Shown piece by piece: positions 54,404 to 64,000 of a stretch of 64,000 bases of DNA. The notes beneath the pieces are model-generated. The model did not search any database and was not told the origin of the DNA. It worked only from the letters and a program-made list of their open reading frames with translations. Source of the DNA: Diabrotica undecimpunctata (lineage: Eukaryota; Arthropoda; Insecta; Coleoptera; Chrysomelidae); NCBI RefSeq assembly GCF_040954645.1, contig NC_092806.1:73100141-73164140 (forward strand), written 5' to 3'. How positions within the stretch are numbered: position 1 is the first letter of the stretch; the number at the start of each line of letters is the position of its first letter. A program made the position numbers and the translations under genes.

Positions 54404-56007
54404 TTATACAGTTATACAGGGTAGCAAAATAAATAGAAGATCAAAACTAAAATATGATTGAAATAACTTTCAATTATTGGAAAAAAGAATTTTGATTTAT
54501 TTTAGTGCGTTCAAGAACTCATGGAATAATTAGCCAACTATAATAATAGGATAAATTTTGAGCATGTTTTAACAGATATGCAAGCAACTTTGGACACTAT
54601 AAAACAGCAGCTCTGTGAGTATTTCCTAAAAAAAAATTCAAACCAGCCATGACAAGTACAGATGGGTACTGAATACCTTTTTGTTATTGATAGTTATTGA
54701 TAATTTCTTATCAATAACTACTATTAAAACTCGCTTAAAATTCAAAAATTACATAATTGTGTGAATATCGAATACAGAACCCAGGTTTGAAGAGCTAGTT
54801 TCCGAAAAACAGGCACATACGTCGCATTAATACGTACTTCTTTACTTTGTAATGTATTTTTATGTAACGTGTTTATTTATTATTTATGTTTTACGAGGTA
54901 GTCAAATTTATGTTACTATATAAACGTCAACTATATTATGATAATTCGGGCGTTATATTTTTATTTGATATTTAACATATTCAAGCTATAAAATAAACAT
55001 CCTTGTAAAAAAGGTTTTTTTTTCGACAATTCTCTCGCGACCCTCTAGTGGGTCGCGTCCCACACTTTGGTAACAACTGCCATAGAGAATCAAATTAAAG
55101 ATTTTAAGAAAAATGTGAGGCATGCTAAACAATTACAACACATCATCATATACATTTTAAACTTGTGTATCATAGTTAAAAAAATAAAACATAAAATAAA
55201 TTGTCTGGCTTATATAATGTAAGTACACAAAAAATTAAACAATTGGGGAATTTACAGATATAATGTTTTTGATTCGCATTTTAATAAATTTGCAGTCATT
55301 CTATTTGAGAGCCTCTTGCATCAAGGTTTTTATACGGTTGGTTAACCCATTAATATTCACAACATCATTATGTAACAAAACTAGCAAGTTTTAAGAGGTT
55401 CGTAAAATATGAACATCTACTGAAGGTGCGTTCGAGGTTCACATACTGAAATTATACCATGGAGATTAACACAGAAAGTAAGGTTGGCCAAAAACCAAAT
55501 ACTGTTTTTGTACATAGTTAAGATTAGAAATTTAAAAAAGATATAAAACAATAAGGCAAAGTGTCTTTGGTAAATTTTCATGTAATTCCAAGGAATGTTT
55601 TTAATAATAACAATGTATCTCATTAAATCATTTGTGATCTAATGTATAGAAATATTATATAGAATATAATATAATATTCTCCATAGAAGACTAAAAGGCC
55701 TAGTTACTCTGATTCTTTTGTAATTTTCGAACTATTAAGTAGCCATAAATTCAAATTATCGCAGTCCTTATCCTATTGCTTTATTCATCATTTTTAAGGG
55801 AGCCATTAACATCTGTAAATTTAATCATTTAAGGACGCCCGAATAAGTTCAATAGTGTTAGTTAAAAAGAGTGTGGTATGGTGGTGACCATAGGATACTA
55901 TGTTCGGTTTACTTAGTTTGGAAATATTTAGAAGATTCCACAAGGAATCTAAGTTCCTGTAGTTGGCTGTATACCATATATAACAAAAAATTTTATTAAA
56001 CATTCTT
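54401..56007. other. AT-rich sequence; fragments of small repeats
   Basis: No gene. 'tacagggtagcaaaat' at 54416 is another acagggt-type end. At 55030-55070 'ctctcgcgaccctctagtgg' followed by gtcgcg resembles the subterminal region of hAT-type elements ('gggtcgcgacc'), without a matching second end. Minor frames on the minus strand at 55.4-56.0 kb look like chance. Confidence 0.4.
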
Positions 56008-56270
56008 TATAAAAGGTATATAATTTAAAAACCCAATCGGGCTATATCACAAAACATTTTCGGAATCCATATTCCATCATCAGTGCACCTAAAAAGTATA
56101 TAACTACTTAATAAAAAGAACGTGAAATTTAATTGGTCAAAATTTAAATTTCACGTTCTTTTTAATTAAGTGGTTATATACTTTTTAGGTGCACTGATGA
56201 TGGAATATGGATTCCGAAAACGTTTTGTGATATAGCCCGATTGGGTTTTTAAATTATATACCTTTTATAA
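56008..56270. mobile_element. 263-bp near-perfect hairpin element
   Basis: Each arm is about 120 bp, almost identical after reversal (taaaaggtatataatttaaa, cccaatcgggctatatcaca, ccatattccatcatcagtgc, aaaagaacgtgaaattta). The loop is only about 12 bp. A second, half copy is at 51.16 kb. No coding capacity. The target duplication is not clear. Such a structure would form a long double-stranded RNA if transcribed. Confidence 0.8.
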
Positions 56271-56487
56271 CGGATTTTTAATATTTTTTTTTATTATTTA
56301 GAAGAGTAATATTGTCAGAAAGATATAACAAAAAATTCCTACCACATCGTATTAGTAGCTGAAATAAACTTACTGTTGCAAACTTCTTTGATCAACAAAA
56401 GAAGAATAATCATGTATAATGGAAGTTTATATTTATCAATTTTGATTAAATACTTTTTATTTGTAAATAATAATCTTTTTACTTTAA

Positions 56488-57793
56488 CCCATTATTGCCC
56501 AGCGTTGTGTTTTCGCAACAGTTAACATAGCCCACTATGGCGTCATATTTTGGAAGATGACATGACAGGGCAGTCAAAGTTATAATTTATTTCACAACAG
56601 TTTCCTATGTATATTTTAATGGAAATTGGTCGCAAAACTTAGGTTTCTATTAACAGTTGGCATATTGAAAGTTATAGGTTAATTTTGACTTCTGTGAACA
56701 CGTGTTTTTAGTTAGTAGTAAGTCGTTTGTGTATAAATCAACTGGATAAAAATTCGGTTTTTGGTAGCAATGTATTGTTAAATCGTTGAAAAGGATATAA
56801 TATATCAAGTAAGTGCTATTATTTTATGTTTACTAGTTGGTACAACTACCCAATTATCAGTGTTGCGTTTTCGCAACGCAGGGTACAAGGCATATTATTA
56901 GTACATAAATCATTTTGTTTTCTAGAAGGTAGAAATAAGATGTCAAATAAACTTGGCTCTACCAGTTTCGGTCGTACTATAATAGTCGTCCTAAAAACTT
57001 CTTTACGAATCAATGGCACATAAAATTATGTCCATGCTGGAAGAATCGAACCTTATGGAGTCGGCTTTCAGTGCAGATGTTTTCCTAGCACCTCCTAACC
57101 CCACTGAATTGACTGATGAAGATAGTGGAGATGAAGACTGTGAGGGAACATGCAATAACCTAAACAAAAATATGTTGGATGCAGAATCAGAAGCTGTAAT
57201 TGATCAAGAAGGAGAAAGAAGGATCGACGAAGAAAATATAAATCTATATAAAAAAGAGACAGATCTTCAAAGTATGACACAGGTTCAGGAAGAAGAAGAT
57301 ATGGTAGAGATTAAGATGGAAACAGAAATAGAGACACAAAATGAAGAAATTTAATATATTTAAGTGGCATCTACTGAGATTTGTGCAAAAGGTGTAACTC
57401 TCCTACCACGGAAATGATTTGAGGGAGATTTACCAGATGAAAATTTCCTTTATTTGGATATTGAACATAAAAAAAAACTCAATGGAACACATACACCCCT
57501 TCATTTTATTCACGACCACTCACTCTTCTACAGATTAGATTTTTTTTTCAATGAAGAGCTTTTAACAAATATTGTAAAGGAGACAGTTCGTTATGCTCTT
57601 CAAAAAGTTAATACTTTAGAATTTAAAGTAGACGATTTAAAAGCCTTTATATGGATTTTACTAGTTAGTGGGTACAGCACGAATCCAAGAAGACGCACAT
57701 ACTGGGAAGAATCTGATGACGTTAAAAATATACTAATTTTATCTAACATGCGTCGTAACCGATACATTGACGAAATTTGCCCCCGCTACCTAT
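56488..57793 (+). mobile_element. piggyBac-like transposon, 5' half
   Basis: Begins cccattattgcccagcgttg directly after TTAA (56484-56487), the piggyBac target and CCC start. A diverged direct copy of the end motif, including a tgttgcgttttcgcaac palindrome, lies at 56852-56880. The transposase gene starts at 57013. The element is cut at 57793 by a hAT transposon; after that insertion (from 60152) I cannot recognise further transposase or a right end, so the 3' half is lost or beyond recognition. Confidence 0.78.
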
Positions 57794-57795
57794 AG
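57013..57795 (+). pseudogene. piggyBac transposase, N-terminal part
   Basis: ATG at 57013. The first 113 codons form the acidic leader: ADVFLAPPNPTELTDEDSGD is the usual piggyBac-derived 'DEDSGDED' stretch, then a Glu-rich tail with a TAA at 57352. A degraded gap (57355-57450) follows. Then another frame (57454-57795) has FHDHS-type LFYRLDFFFNEELLTNIVKE, LKAFIWILLVSGYSTNPRRR, YWEESDDVKN and MRRNRYIDEI, the start of the DDE_Tnp_1_7 domain. The catalytic Asp residues lie further on and are missing because of the hAT insertion at 57802 and later decay. Confidence 0.82.
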
Positions 57796-58088
57796 GTTCG
57801 ATCAGTGACGTAGCCGGGAGGCCGGGGGGGGGGGGTTCTAGGAGGTCCGGATACCTCCCGAAATATTATAAAATATTAATTATTTTAAAATTCAATAAAT
57901 AGGAAAAAAATATTAAATTGGGCAATTTAATTTTACATTTAAAAAATATTTTGATTTTTCTGGAGATTATTTTAAAGAAGCAAAACGAGTAATATTTGTT
58001 CTCTTGTCAAAACCTTTTATTAGAAAGTAATGCCTCTTAAACTATTTTAAATGGTGTCCAACCATTTTCGACAGTAACTTTTTAGATT

Positions 58089-58340
58089 GTGACTACTAAC
58101 TCACTCTTTTTTTATTCTTTATTATTTAAAACTAAATCTCTAAAACGAGCAGATTTTGTAAGATTTATTCGTATGTATGAGTTAACTACAACTACCAAAA
58201 ACATGGCAATATTTTTAGAATATATTACGAAACTTGGATTCGATATGAATCATTGTGTAGGTCAACGATATGATGATGCCTCGAATAAGAATGACAAGTA
58301 CACAAATAGCCGTCAGAGATTTGACCTCTTAAAATCTTAA
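58089..58340 (+). pseudogene. hAT transposase fragment (DUF4371/ZMYM1-like)
   Basis: The frame has KRADFVRFIRMYELTTTTKN, then ITKLGFDMNHCVGQRYDDAS and NKNDKYTNSRQRF. This matches the region of hAT transposases usually written 'C.GQ.YD.A..MSGKY.G.Q', including the Asp of 'YD' thought to be catalytic. Most of the protein before and after it is missing or too decayed to follow. Confidence 0.75.
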
Positions 58341-58807
58341 GAACAATGCTAAGAATGTTAATTTTTGGAGCCCAAAAAGTTTGCGACTTCTACCCTGAGC
58401 TTCCTTCTAAACACCCCTTGGCAAGGGGGGAATCGAAAAACATCGATTTACCAAGAATTTGTACGCTGCGCCGTAGAAAAAAATGTTTTAAACAAAAAAT
58501 GTAGCTGAGATGATTTTGAACAAATATTTTAATTAGCATTTTTTGTGTAGAATGAACCGTTCTCTCAGAAACAACGCTTGAAGCGACCAATTGTTTTCAA
58601 ATTTCCAAATACTGTTTCTTATATATTTACATACTTATTGATTAATACTTTATCAGGATCATTATATTATCATCATTTTTCTGTGCAAGTTTTTCCGCTA
58701 ATGACCAAACCTATATTACAAAGAGTAAGTATTCTTGTTATAAAAAAATTTTATAAAGATAACTATTAAAATAAAATCAGTGTGGCAGTCCAGTGGGACT
58801 GCCGGTA

Positions 58808-59676
58808 GAAGTTATACTTTTATACACGCGTTCGCCGTTACAAATTTATATGGGAGTCAATCTGCACAATCATTACATATGTAATACTTTAGGTAAGGAA
58901 GACAGAAAGAGAAATAGAATTAGGTATATAGGTATATAATGCATCGTTTGCTGTATATAAACAACATTTGACCTGTAATAGGAGTATAGTAAGTGAAGTA
59001 TTGAATCAATATTTTGATGAAAATGTATATTTTTATTTTCATATATGTATGGGGTATGTATTTCATATATGTATGTATTTCAGGAGTTGAATGCAAAAAA
59101 TTTGTTTTACACATACTCTGCAGTAAAATTCATTGTTTATTTTGTTATTAATATAAAAATACAATACAATACACTGCAACATAATTTAATATAATAATAC
59201 AAATTAAAATGCAATATTCATAAGTATTTAAATAAAAATGACAATATACATATACATATACATAACTCGATGCTACTTACGCATATGTTTAATTTACCAT
59301 GATAATAATACTAATAAAATCAAAATATTGTTTCGTCATACACCTATCAATTTGTCTCACATTGACAGATACAAAATTTAATTGTTGTTTGTTGTGTATA
59401 TAAGTACACATTTGAACTTTCTTGAGATATTTACAAGTTTTAATTTATAATTTAACATGCCTAACGAGGCTCAAGACAAATCTGAACAGAAAAATAATAA
59501 TAATATTAATAAATATTAAATATATTTACAAAAGGAACATTTTTATTCTCGAGAGAGAAAGAGAGAAATATGTCTTCTGTCTCTCTCTTACCTATATCTT
59601 ACATATGTAATGATTTTGCCGATTCACTCCCGTACAAATTTCCAACGTCGAACGCGCATATAGAAGTATAACTTCA
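58808..59676. mobile_element. MITE with about 110-bp inverted repeats, inside the hAT element
   Basis: The left arm (gaagttatacttttatacac, gcgttcgccgtt, tcattacatatgtaatac) and right arm (ttacatatgtaatgatttt, aacgtcgaacgcgcatat, agaagtataacttc) are reverse complements with scattered differences. The middle is AT-rich with acatat repeats and a gagagaaa run at 59553-59570. No coding capacity. Confidence 0.75.
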
Positions 59677-59689
59677 AAAACTAAATAAT

Positions 59690-60062
59690 TCATTCTTCTT
59701 CTTCTAGTTCCATGACCGTTATCGATCGTTGGCTACCATATTCGATATCGTGACTTTATTGGCAGCAGCTCTAAATAATGGTGTAGTCGATTTTTCTTAC
59801 TATTGTTTTAGATTTTTCAGCCATGATATTCTTTTTCTACCAGGACTACGTTTACCTACGTTTACCCGTAAAAGTTTATATTTTTTATGGTGTCTCATAA
59901 AGTAACCGAAGTATTCCAGCTTGCGCCTCTTTATTATATTGACCAGTTGTGTTGTTTGGTTCAGACGTCTAATGACCTCCTCATTTCTAACTCTGTCGAC
60001 TCAGCTTATTCGTAGTAGTCATCTATATAACCACATCCCAAAAGCTTCCAAGCATTTTAACA
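59690..60062 (-). mobile_element. 3' end of LINE family A, decayed
   Basis: Minus-strand reading in shifting frames gives the family's C-terminus: WVD-like text at about 59990, the 'YFGY.MRH..Y' block at about 59890, a GRKR-like block at 59860, and a final VTISNMV-type ending at about 59740. The (GAA)n tail is ttcttcttctt at 59693-59704. Older than the other four copies by its number of lesions. Confidence 0.65.
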
Positions 60063-60151
60063 TCACCTAACCGTTTTGTAGAAAGGGGGGAGGAAACTTA
60101 AACTAGTGGACACCTCCCGAAATAAAATCCTGGCTACGTCACTAGGTTCGA

Positions 60152-61223
60152 CTATCTTTTATGGTTTTCGTATGTTTAGCTTCTGTTATCACACGGTTTA
60201 TTTTTGATTAATTTTCTGTCTGTCTGGTGATATACAGGTACCTTTATGAATTTCTTTGTGTACAAAGTAAGTAGTCAAATAAGGTAGGAAGATATGGCAT
60301 CAAAATTATTTTACGCTTCAAATTGCAAATGTTAGAATGTGTTACGTTTCAAATTGCAAATGTTAGAATGAGACACTAAATATTTGAACATTGAAGTAAC
60401 TGAAGAAGTAGGCAGAAATAAACTATGGAAACTATAATAAATCTGATACAGAGCGAACCACTAAAATAGATAAAAATACACATAGATAAAAATTATGGAA
60501 TTAATCTGTACCTATATATAATTAACGTATTATAATTTACATACTCAATTTTACTATTATTATTGACAACTATACAAAGTTTGTAACAAATAATTTGCCT
60601 CCCAACTAAAAATGGTTAGGACCCGTTTATACTGTCACCTCGGGGGAACAATTAAGGGTCTAACCACCTTCTGATATCCCCGGGTGCTCTGTAGAGGGCT
60701 TCGAATATACTGTCGAGAGCTCCTCTACTTAAGTCCATTTTCGGGTTATGGACTTGGAAAATATTTATCTTCGGTGTCTTGCCTTGAAAAAGGCAAGATA
60801 TTTCTTACATGACAATTTCTCCGTCGAAATAAAAACACCAAGTTAAGTTGAAACAATTCTCAGCCACAGAGTATGGAAAATAAATGCAGGAAGCAGAGCC
60901 CCGAGAGCACTAAGCTTTCGGAGAGCCCGTGAGGGACTGACTTGGCTGACTTGAAAATCGCCAATATTTATATGCGCTGTTCGAGCGATAAATAGGGATT
61001 TCCATGTCAAGAGCCAATGGGAAAATTCGAGGCGGGGCGATGCGCATCGAAATGCGTACTAATCCACAGACTATCGCATTCGATGACAATACTATACATA
61101 TATGTATAAATTTTAAATAGAATCTCTAAAATGAAAACTAAATAGAGCCATCGCAACCGACTGCCTTCTAATACATATCTACGAGTATAGTATTTTCACA
61201 ATATAGTTATATCTTAAACGTAT
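60152..61223. other. Non-coding; includes a GC-richer island at 60.6-61.1 kb
   Basis: A 31-bp unit around 'ttcaaattgcaaatgttaga' is duplicated in tandem at about 60313-60371. From about 60600 to 61090 the base composition changes: text such as tcacctcgggggaacaatta, ctgatatccccgggtgctct and gaggcggggcgatgcgcat is far more GC-rich than its surroundings. It contains a short hairpin, gccttgaaaaaggc, at 60780. No frame, LTR partner or RNA gene was recognised in it. A solo LTR, an LTR leader or a 5' UTR are possible. Confidence 0.5.
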
Positions 61224-62453
61224 AGTCTAGGAGCCAGTGGGAGGTTGAGTATGCGCTTTTATGTCCCCCCGGTACCTTGACATTTTTTTATAATTTTTGG
61301 TGCGTAGTTTTAGGTTTTATGTGCCTTTTTTTTTAAATGATTGTATCTTTTAAACCAGTGTTTTCAATCAGGGGTCGCCGGCTGAAAGAAAAAGTTGAGG
61401 TTCATAAACAAAAAAACACAGTTTTAGTGGGAAGGTTGTGCTTGTTTATTTTTCGAAAGTTTATCAAATTGTGGTGCTATTTTGGAAACCTTAATAATTA
61501 AACTAGTTTCTAATTGTAGTCTATTTCTCCTTTAAGTTTTAATGTCTACCATTGAAGAAAATGTCAGTTTGCACAAGTATGAAGTGGCGAATTGCACTAA
61601 TAATTTAAGATCTTCTCTTGCCAGCTCTGGATATTCGTCTTTTCTTTTCATCTAAAATACGTCGACAACTTGCGAATAAAATTCCATTAAGCATGCCATT
61701 CTCAGCTAAATCTATATGACATTCTTTTATTTTTGTGGTACCATCAGCTAGATCTATTGGTTTGTCCAAAAAAGGGTTTAAAATCCATTTACGCCCATTG
61801 TCAGCTTCAGAGTGCAAGTCTGGAAAGTATGTCAAACATTACCCTTGTAAATTATGCAAGCTCTGTATAATGCAAGGAATGTAAGCCGATACTGCAAAAC
61901 TTTAGTCTGTTGCATTATCTTCAACAATCTTCTGAACACATAAAAAAGAGTCAAACAAATTGTTTTGCAAAGAGGTTGACCACAAACGAAGTTTTGGCCC
62001 CCTGACCTCTGTGTGTTAAAGAAGATTTTGACGAAGCGAGCCCATATCTTCACAAGCAATTGTGAATAGCCGGGTTTGCAAAGCTTTACTTTTGAAAGAA
62101 TTCACAATTTTTATTACCTCCTTGTGCACGTCATTTAAATCAGAATGTACTACCTTAGCAGCTAGAGCCTGTGGATGAAGGAAACAGTGTGTCCAGAATA
62201 TATTTGGCATTATCGATTTTAATTTTGCAATGAGTAAGCTATTTTTGCCAGTCATAGCTTTAGCTCCGTCGCTACAAATAGCGACACATTTTTTTCCAAA
62301 GATATATAATTAAATTATTAATAACACATTATCTGACGGGTTTTCAGCCTGTTACGCTCTAAAAATCGAATATATGCACCAAAAAACACAAAAAACGTCA
62401 AGGTAACGAGGGGACATAAAAGTACATACTCAACCCCCCTGGCTTCTAGACTT
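61224..62453 (-). mobile_element. Inverted-repeat element containing hAT transposase remains
   Basis: Left end agtctaggagccagtgggag, continuing ttgagtatgcgcttttatgt and ccttgac; the right end is its inverse (gtcaaggtaacgaggggaca, then agtacatactcaacc and tggcttctagact). The arms extend about 100 bp. A second, hAT-like end (cagtgttttcaatcaggggt, at 61356) lies inside, so this may be a hAT element nested in a MITE or one element with complex ends. No target duplication could be settled. Confidence 0.65.
61605..62300 (-). pseudogene. hAT transposase remnant (ZBED5/SCAND3-like)
   Basis: Minus strand from 62300: CVAICSDGAKAMTGKNSL (catalytic Asp in SDG), then KSIMPNIFWTHCFLHPQALA, HKEVIKIVNSFKSKALQTRL and EDMGSLRQNLL. 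It continues in a shifted frame with a short degraded piece, then, after loss of the middle, a C-terminal part (61605-61835: FPDLHSEADNGRKWILNPFL). This is the order seen in hAT transposases and in the domesticated ZBED5/SCAND3-type proteins of animals. At least two shifts and an internal deletion make it inactive. Confidence 0.8.
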
Positions 62454-62856
62454 ATGGTATGACAGTTTACTCACCGAGATTTAACAACAGTATTTTATAA
62501 ACGAGATTTTTTTAATAAGGAATAAAAAAGAGGCAATTAATTTTTGTAGGGTGCTGGTTTATTTGTTTGTATAGCTTTTCAAAGATAATTAAGAAAGGAA
62601 AATAATATCAGAAAGATACTTTAGGGACAAGCTTGGATATGGGATTTATTTAAATTTTGATCTAGCTAAAATTCGGCAATCAAAAATAAGTAATAAAAGC
62701 ATCACAAAAAGATCATGCATTGATGGAATCTAAAACGAATAAGATTTAAAATAAGTAAAAAATATAATATATCAGACCGATCAGAAGCCTTTTTCAAAAT
62801 ATTTTTAAAATAAAAAGTCAACATAAAATTGGTTACTTTGAAAAATATAAAGTATG

Positions 62857-62921
<65 letters not shown>

Positions 62922-64000
62922 CTGTTATTGATATTTAATATGATTTATATTATACTTATATTTATTTTGTCGTTGCATAGTCTGTTGGCTTGTTAAATTT
63001 AGACAGATGAGTGCATAAATGAAGTACCTTAAATAAAAATGAAAATGACTAATAACTTACCATTATTAGTTCTGATGTTGTTTAGTAATCTCTACACAAA
63101 TACAGAGTAATCAATAAACAAACTGTCTATAAAAACATAAAATTGTTAATATCTTTCCACAAATAACACAGTTTCACGAATGGTGACTTCAACAATTTGT
63201 GACTCTCATTTATTATTGCTATTGCTAAAGTTGCTAATAACTTGCAATTGTTCCTTAAATGTATATCATGTCATGATTTAAAAATAGTTCCTCTGCAATA
63301 GTAATGTTAATAATCACACATCTATGGTTACTTAACGTCTATGCTGGACTGCATTTTTAATTTTTTTCGAAAAGGAATGTTTATTATGAAAAGGTGTAAC
63401 ACGTGATCTGAATTGATGGCACAACATGGACACCAATTAAAAAACAAATTAGTTACTCAGAGGATGTTTGAATAGATTTATTTATCCTCGAATAATATCA
63501 GGGTCATGTGAAAAATAGTACGGGTATTTACGTAATACAAAAATATTTTTTTATAGTGTATTCGTTTATACATTCATTGTTAAAACTGAAGAGCGGTTTA
63601 TGGTATTATCTTAATTAAATCCAAAAATAATATTTTCTGTAAGACCAACAACTTACTTCTGAATTGCTTTCTCGATTCGGAAAACAGGCCTCTGCCTATT
63701 AGAAATCGGTAATCAATAATTATCCTTGGAGAAAAAAAATTAAGGTCAAAAATAACTTTTCCACTAACATTTTCTTATCAACTAAATAATAATGAATTTA
63801 AATTTTTCTGAATAAAGATGTGTTTGGAATTGGAAGCAAATGGAACAAGTAAGTCAGAATGATTATGTTTCCATTGATTTGTGTTATTTATATATTTCAT
63901 GTATGAACTACATTGCTCACAAATCCTACAGTTTAACTTAAAACAAAAAAAAATTAACGTACAGCACAGTAAAGTTCTAAAAATTAAATATATTCAAATA
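62454..64000. other. AT-rich sequence without recognisable genes
   Basis: No gene or element end was found to the window edge, apart from the (TA)n tract at about 62858-62920. Confidence 0.4.
62858..62920. repeat. (TA)n microsatellite
   Basis: About 62 bp of pure TA dinucleotide, with no recognised element at either side. Confidence 0.9.

Larger units (their letters stand above)
57802..60143. mobile_element. hAT transposon in piggyBac, with 8-bp target duplication
   Basis: AGGTTCGA is repeated exactly at 57794-57801 and 60144-60151. The ends are inverted: tcagtgacgtagcc on the left and ggctacgtcact on the right, followed on both sides by shared 'cctcccgaaat' subterminal sequence (57858 and 60113). 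An 8-bp duplication is the hAT mark and fits the DUF4371/ZMYM-type transposase fragment at 58.1 kb. The inside has been rebuilt by a MITE (58808-59676) and a LINE 3' end (59690-60062). A run of ten G lies at about 57824-57835. Confidence 0.83.

Noticed and set aside
55030..55070. 'gggtcgcg'-type sequence considered as a hAT element end
   Set aside because: No partner end, duplication or transposase text nearby.

Overview
This is a stretch of insect nuclear genome made almost wholly of transposable elements. It is AT-rich and I recognise no complete host gene, tRNA, rRNA or CRISPR array. The mix of Jockey- and RTE-like LINEs, BEL/Pao and Ty3/gypsy LTR elements, mariner, piggyBac, hAT, Harbinger, a Sola-like transposon and many short inverted-repeat elements suits a large, TE-rich arthropod genome. 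A leaf-beetle-like coleopteran is my guess from the style of the repeats, but nothing here proves it.

Layout. 0.5-4 kb: a Jockey-like LINE split by an RTE-like LINE (11-bp target duplication), then a second decayed LINE. 4.4-7.1 kb: a foldback element carrying two further insertions. 7.9-9.1 kb: an inverted-repeat element around an unknown 139-aa frame. 12-13 kb: a fossil mariner-like transposase. 16.3-17 kb: a MITE. 17.9-19.3 kb: LINE scraps. 20.1-22.8 kb: a Sola-like transposon with intact ends. 23.3-25 kb: a second foldback copy with a Harbinger element inside. 25-26.5 kb: LINE scraps. 27.4-28.8 kb: a Tc1-like pseudogene. 28.9-31.2 kb: a nearly intact LINE RT (one frameshift). 31.3 kb: a MITE with a (TA)n core.

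33.5-45.7 kb is the centrepiece. A young BEL/Pao element (226-bp LTRs with one difference, target duplication CCCTC) has its gag split by an even better preserved Ty3/gypsy element (367-bp LTRs with one difference, target duplication CTAC). The gypsy element has one open frame of 1834 codons with a SAP-like N-terminus, protease, RT, RNase H and integrase. After these come a macrodomain of the TARG1/OARD1 type and a CCCH zinc finger. That tail is the most unusual thing in the window.

45.8-54.4 kb is a mosaic of LINEs nested in LINEs, several with readable target duplications, and with (TA)n tracts grown inside LINE reading frames. 56-60.2 kb is a hairpin element and a piggyBac 5' half split by a hAT element (8-bp duplication) that itself contains a MITE and a LINE 3' end. 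60.6-61.1 kb is an unexplained island of higher GC. 61.2-62.5 kb is an inverted-repeat element holding hAT transposase remains. The last 1.5 kb shows nothing beyond AT-rich sequence and a (TA)n tract.

The genes form no pathway; the window records successive insertions. One LINE family ending in (GAA)n occurs five times and is the dominant recent retrotransposon. The gypsy element is the only multi-domain element whose coding frame is fully open.
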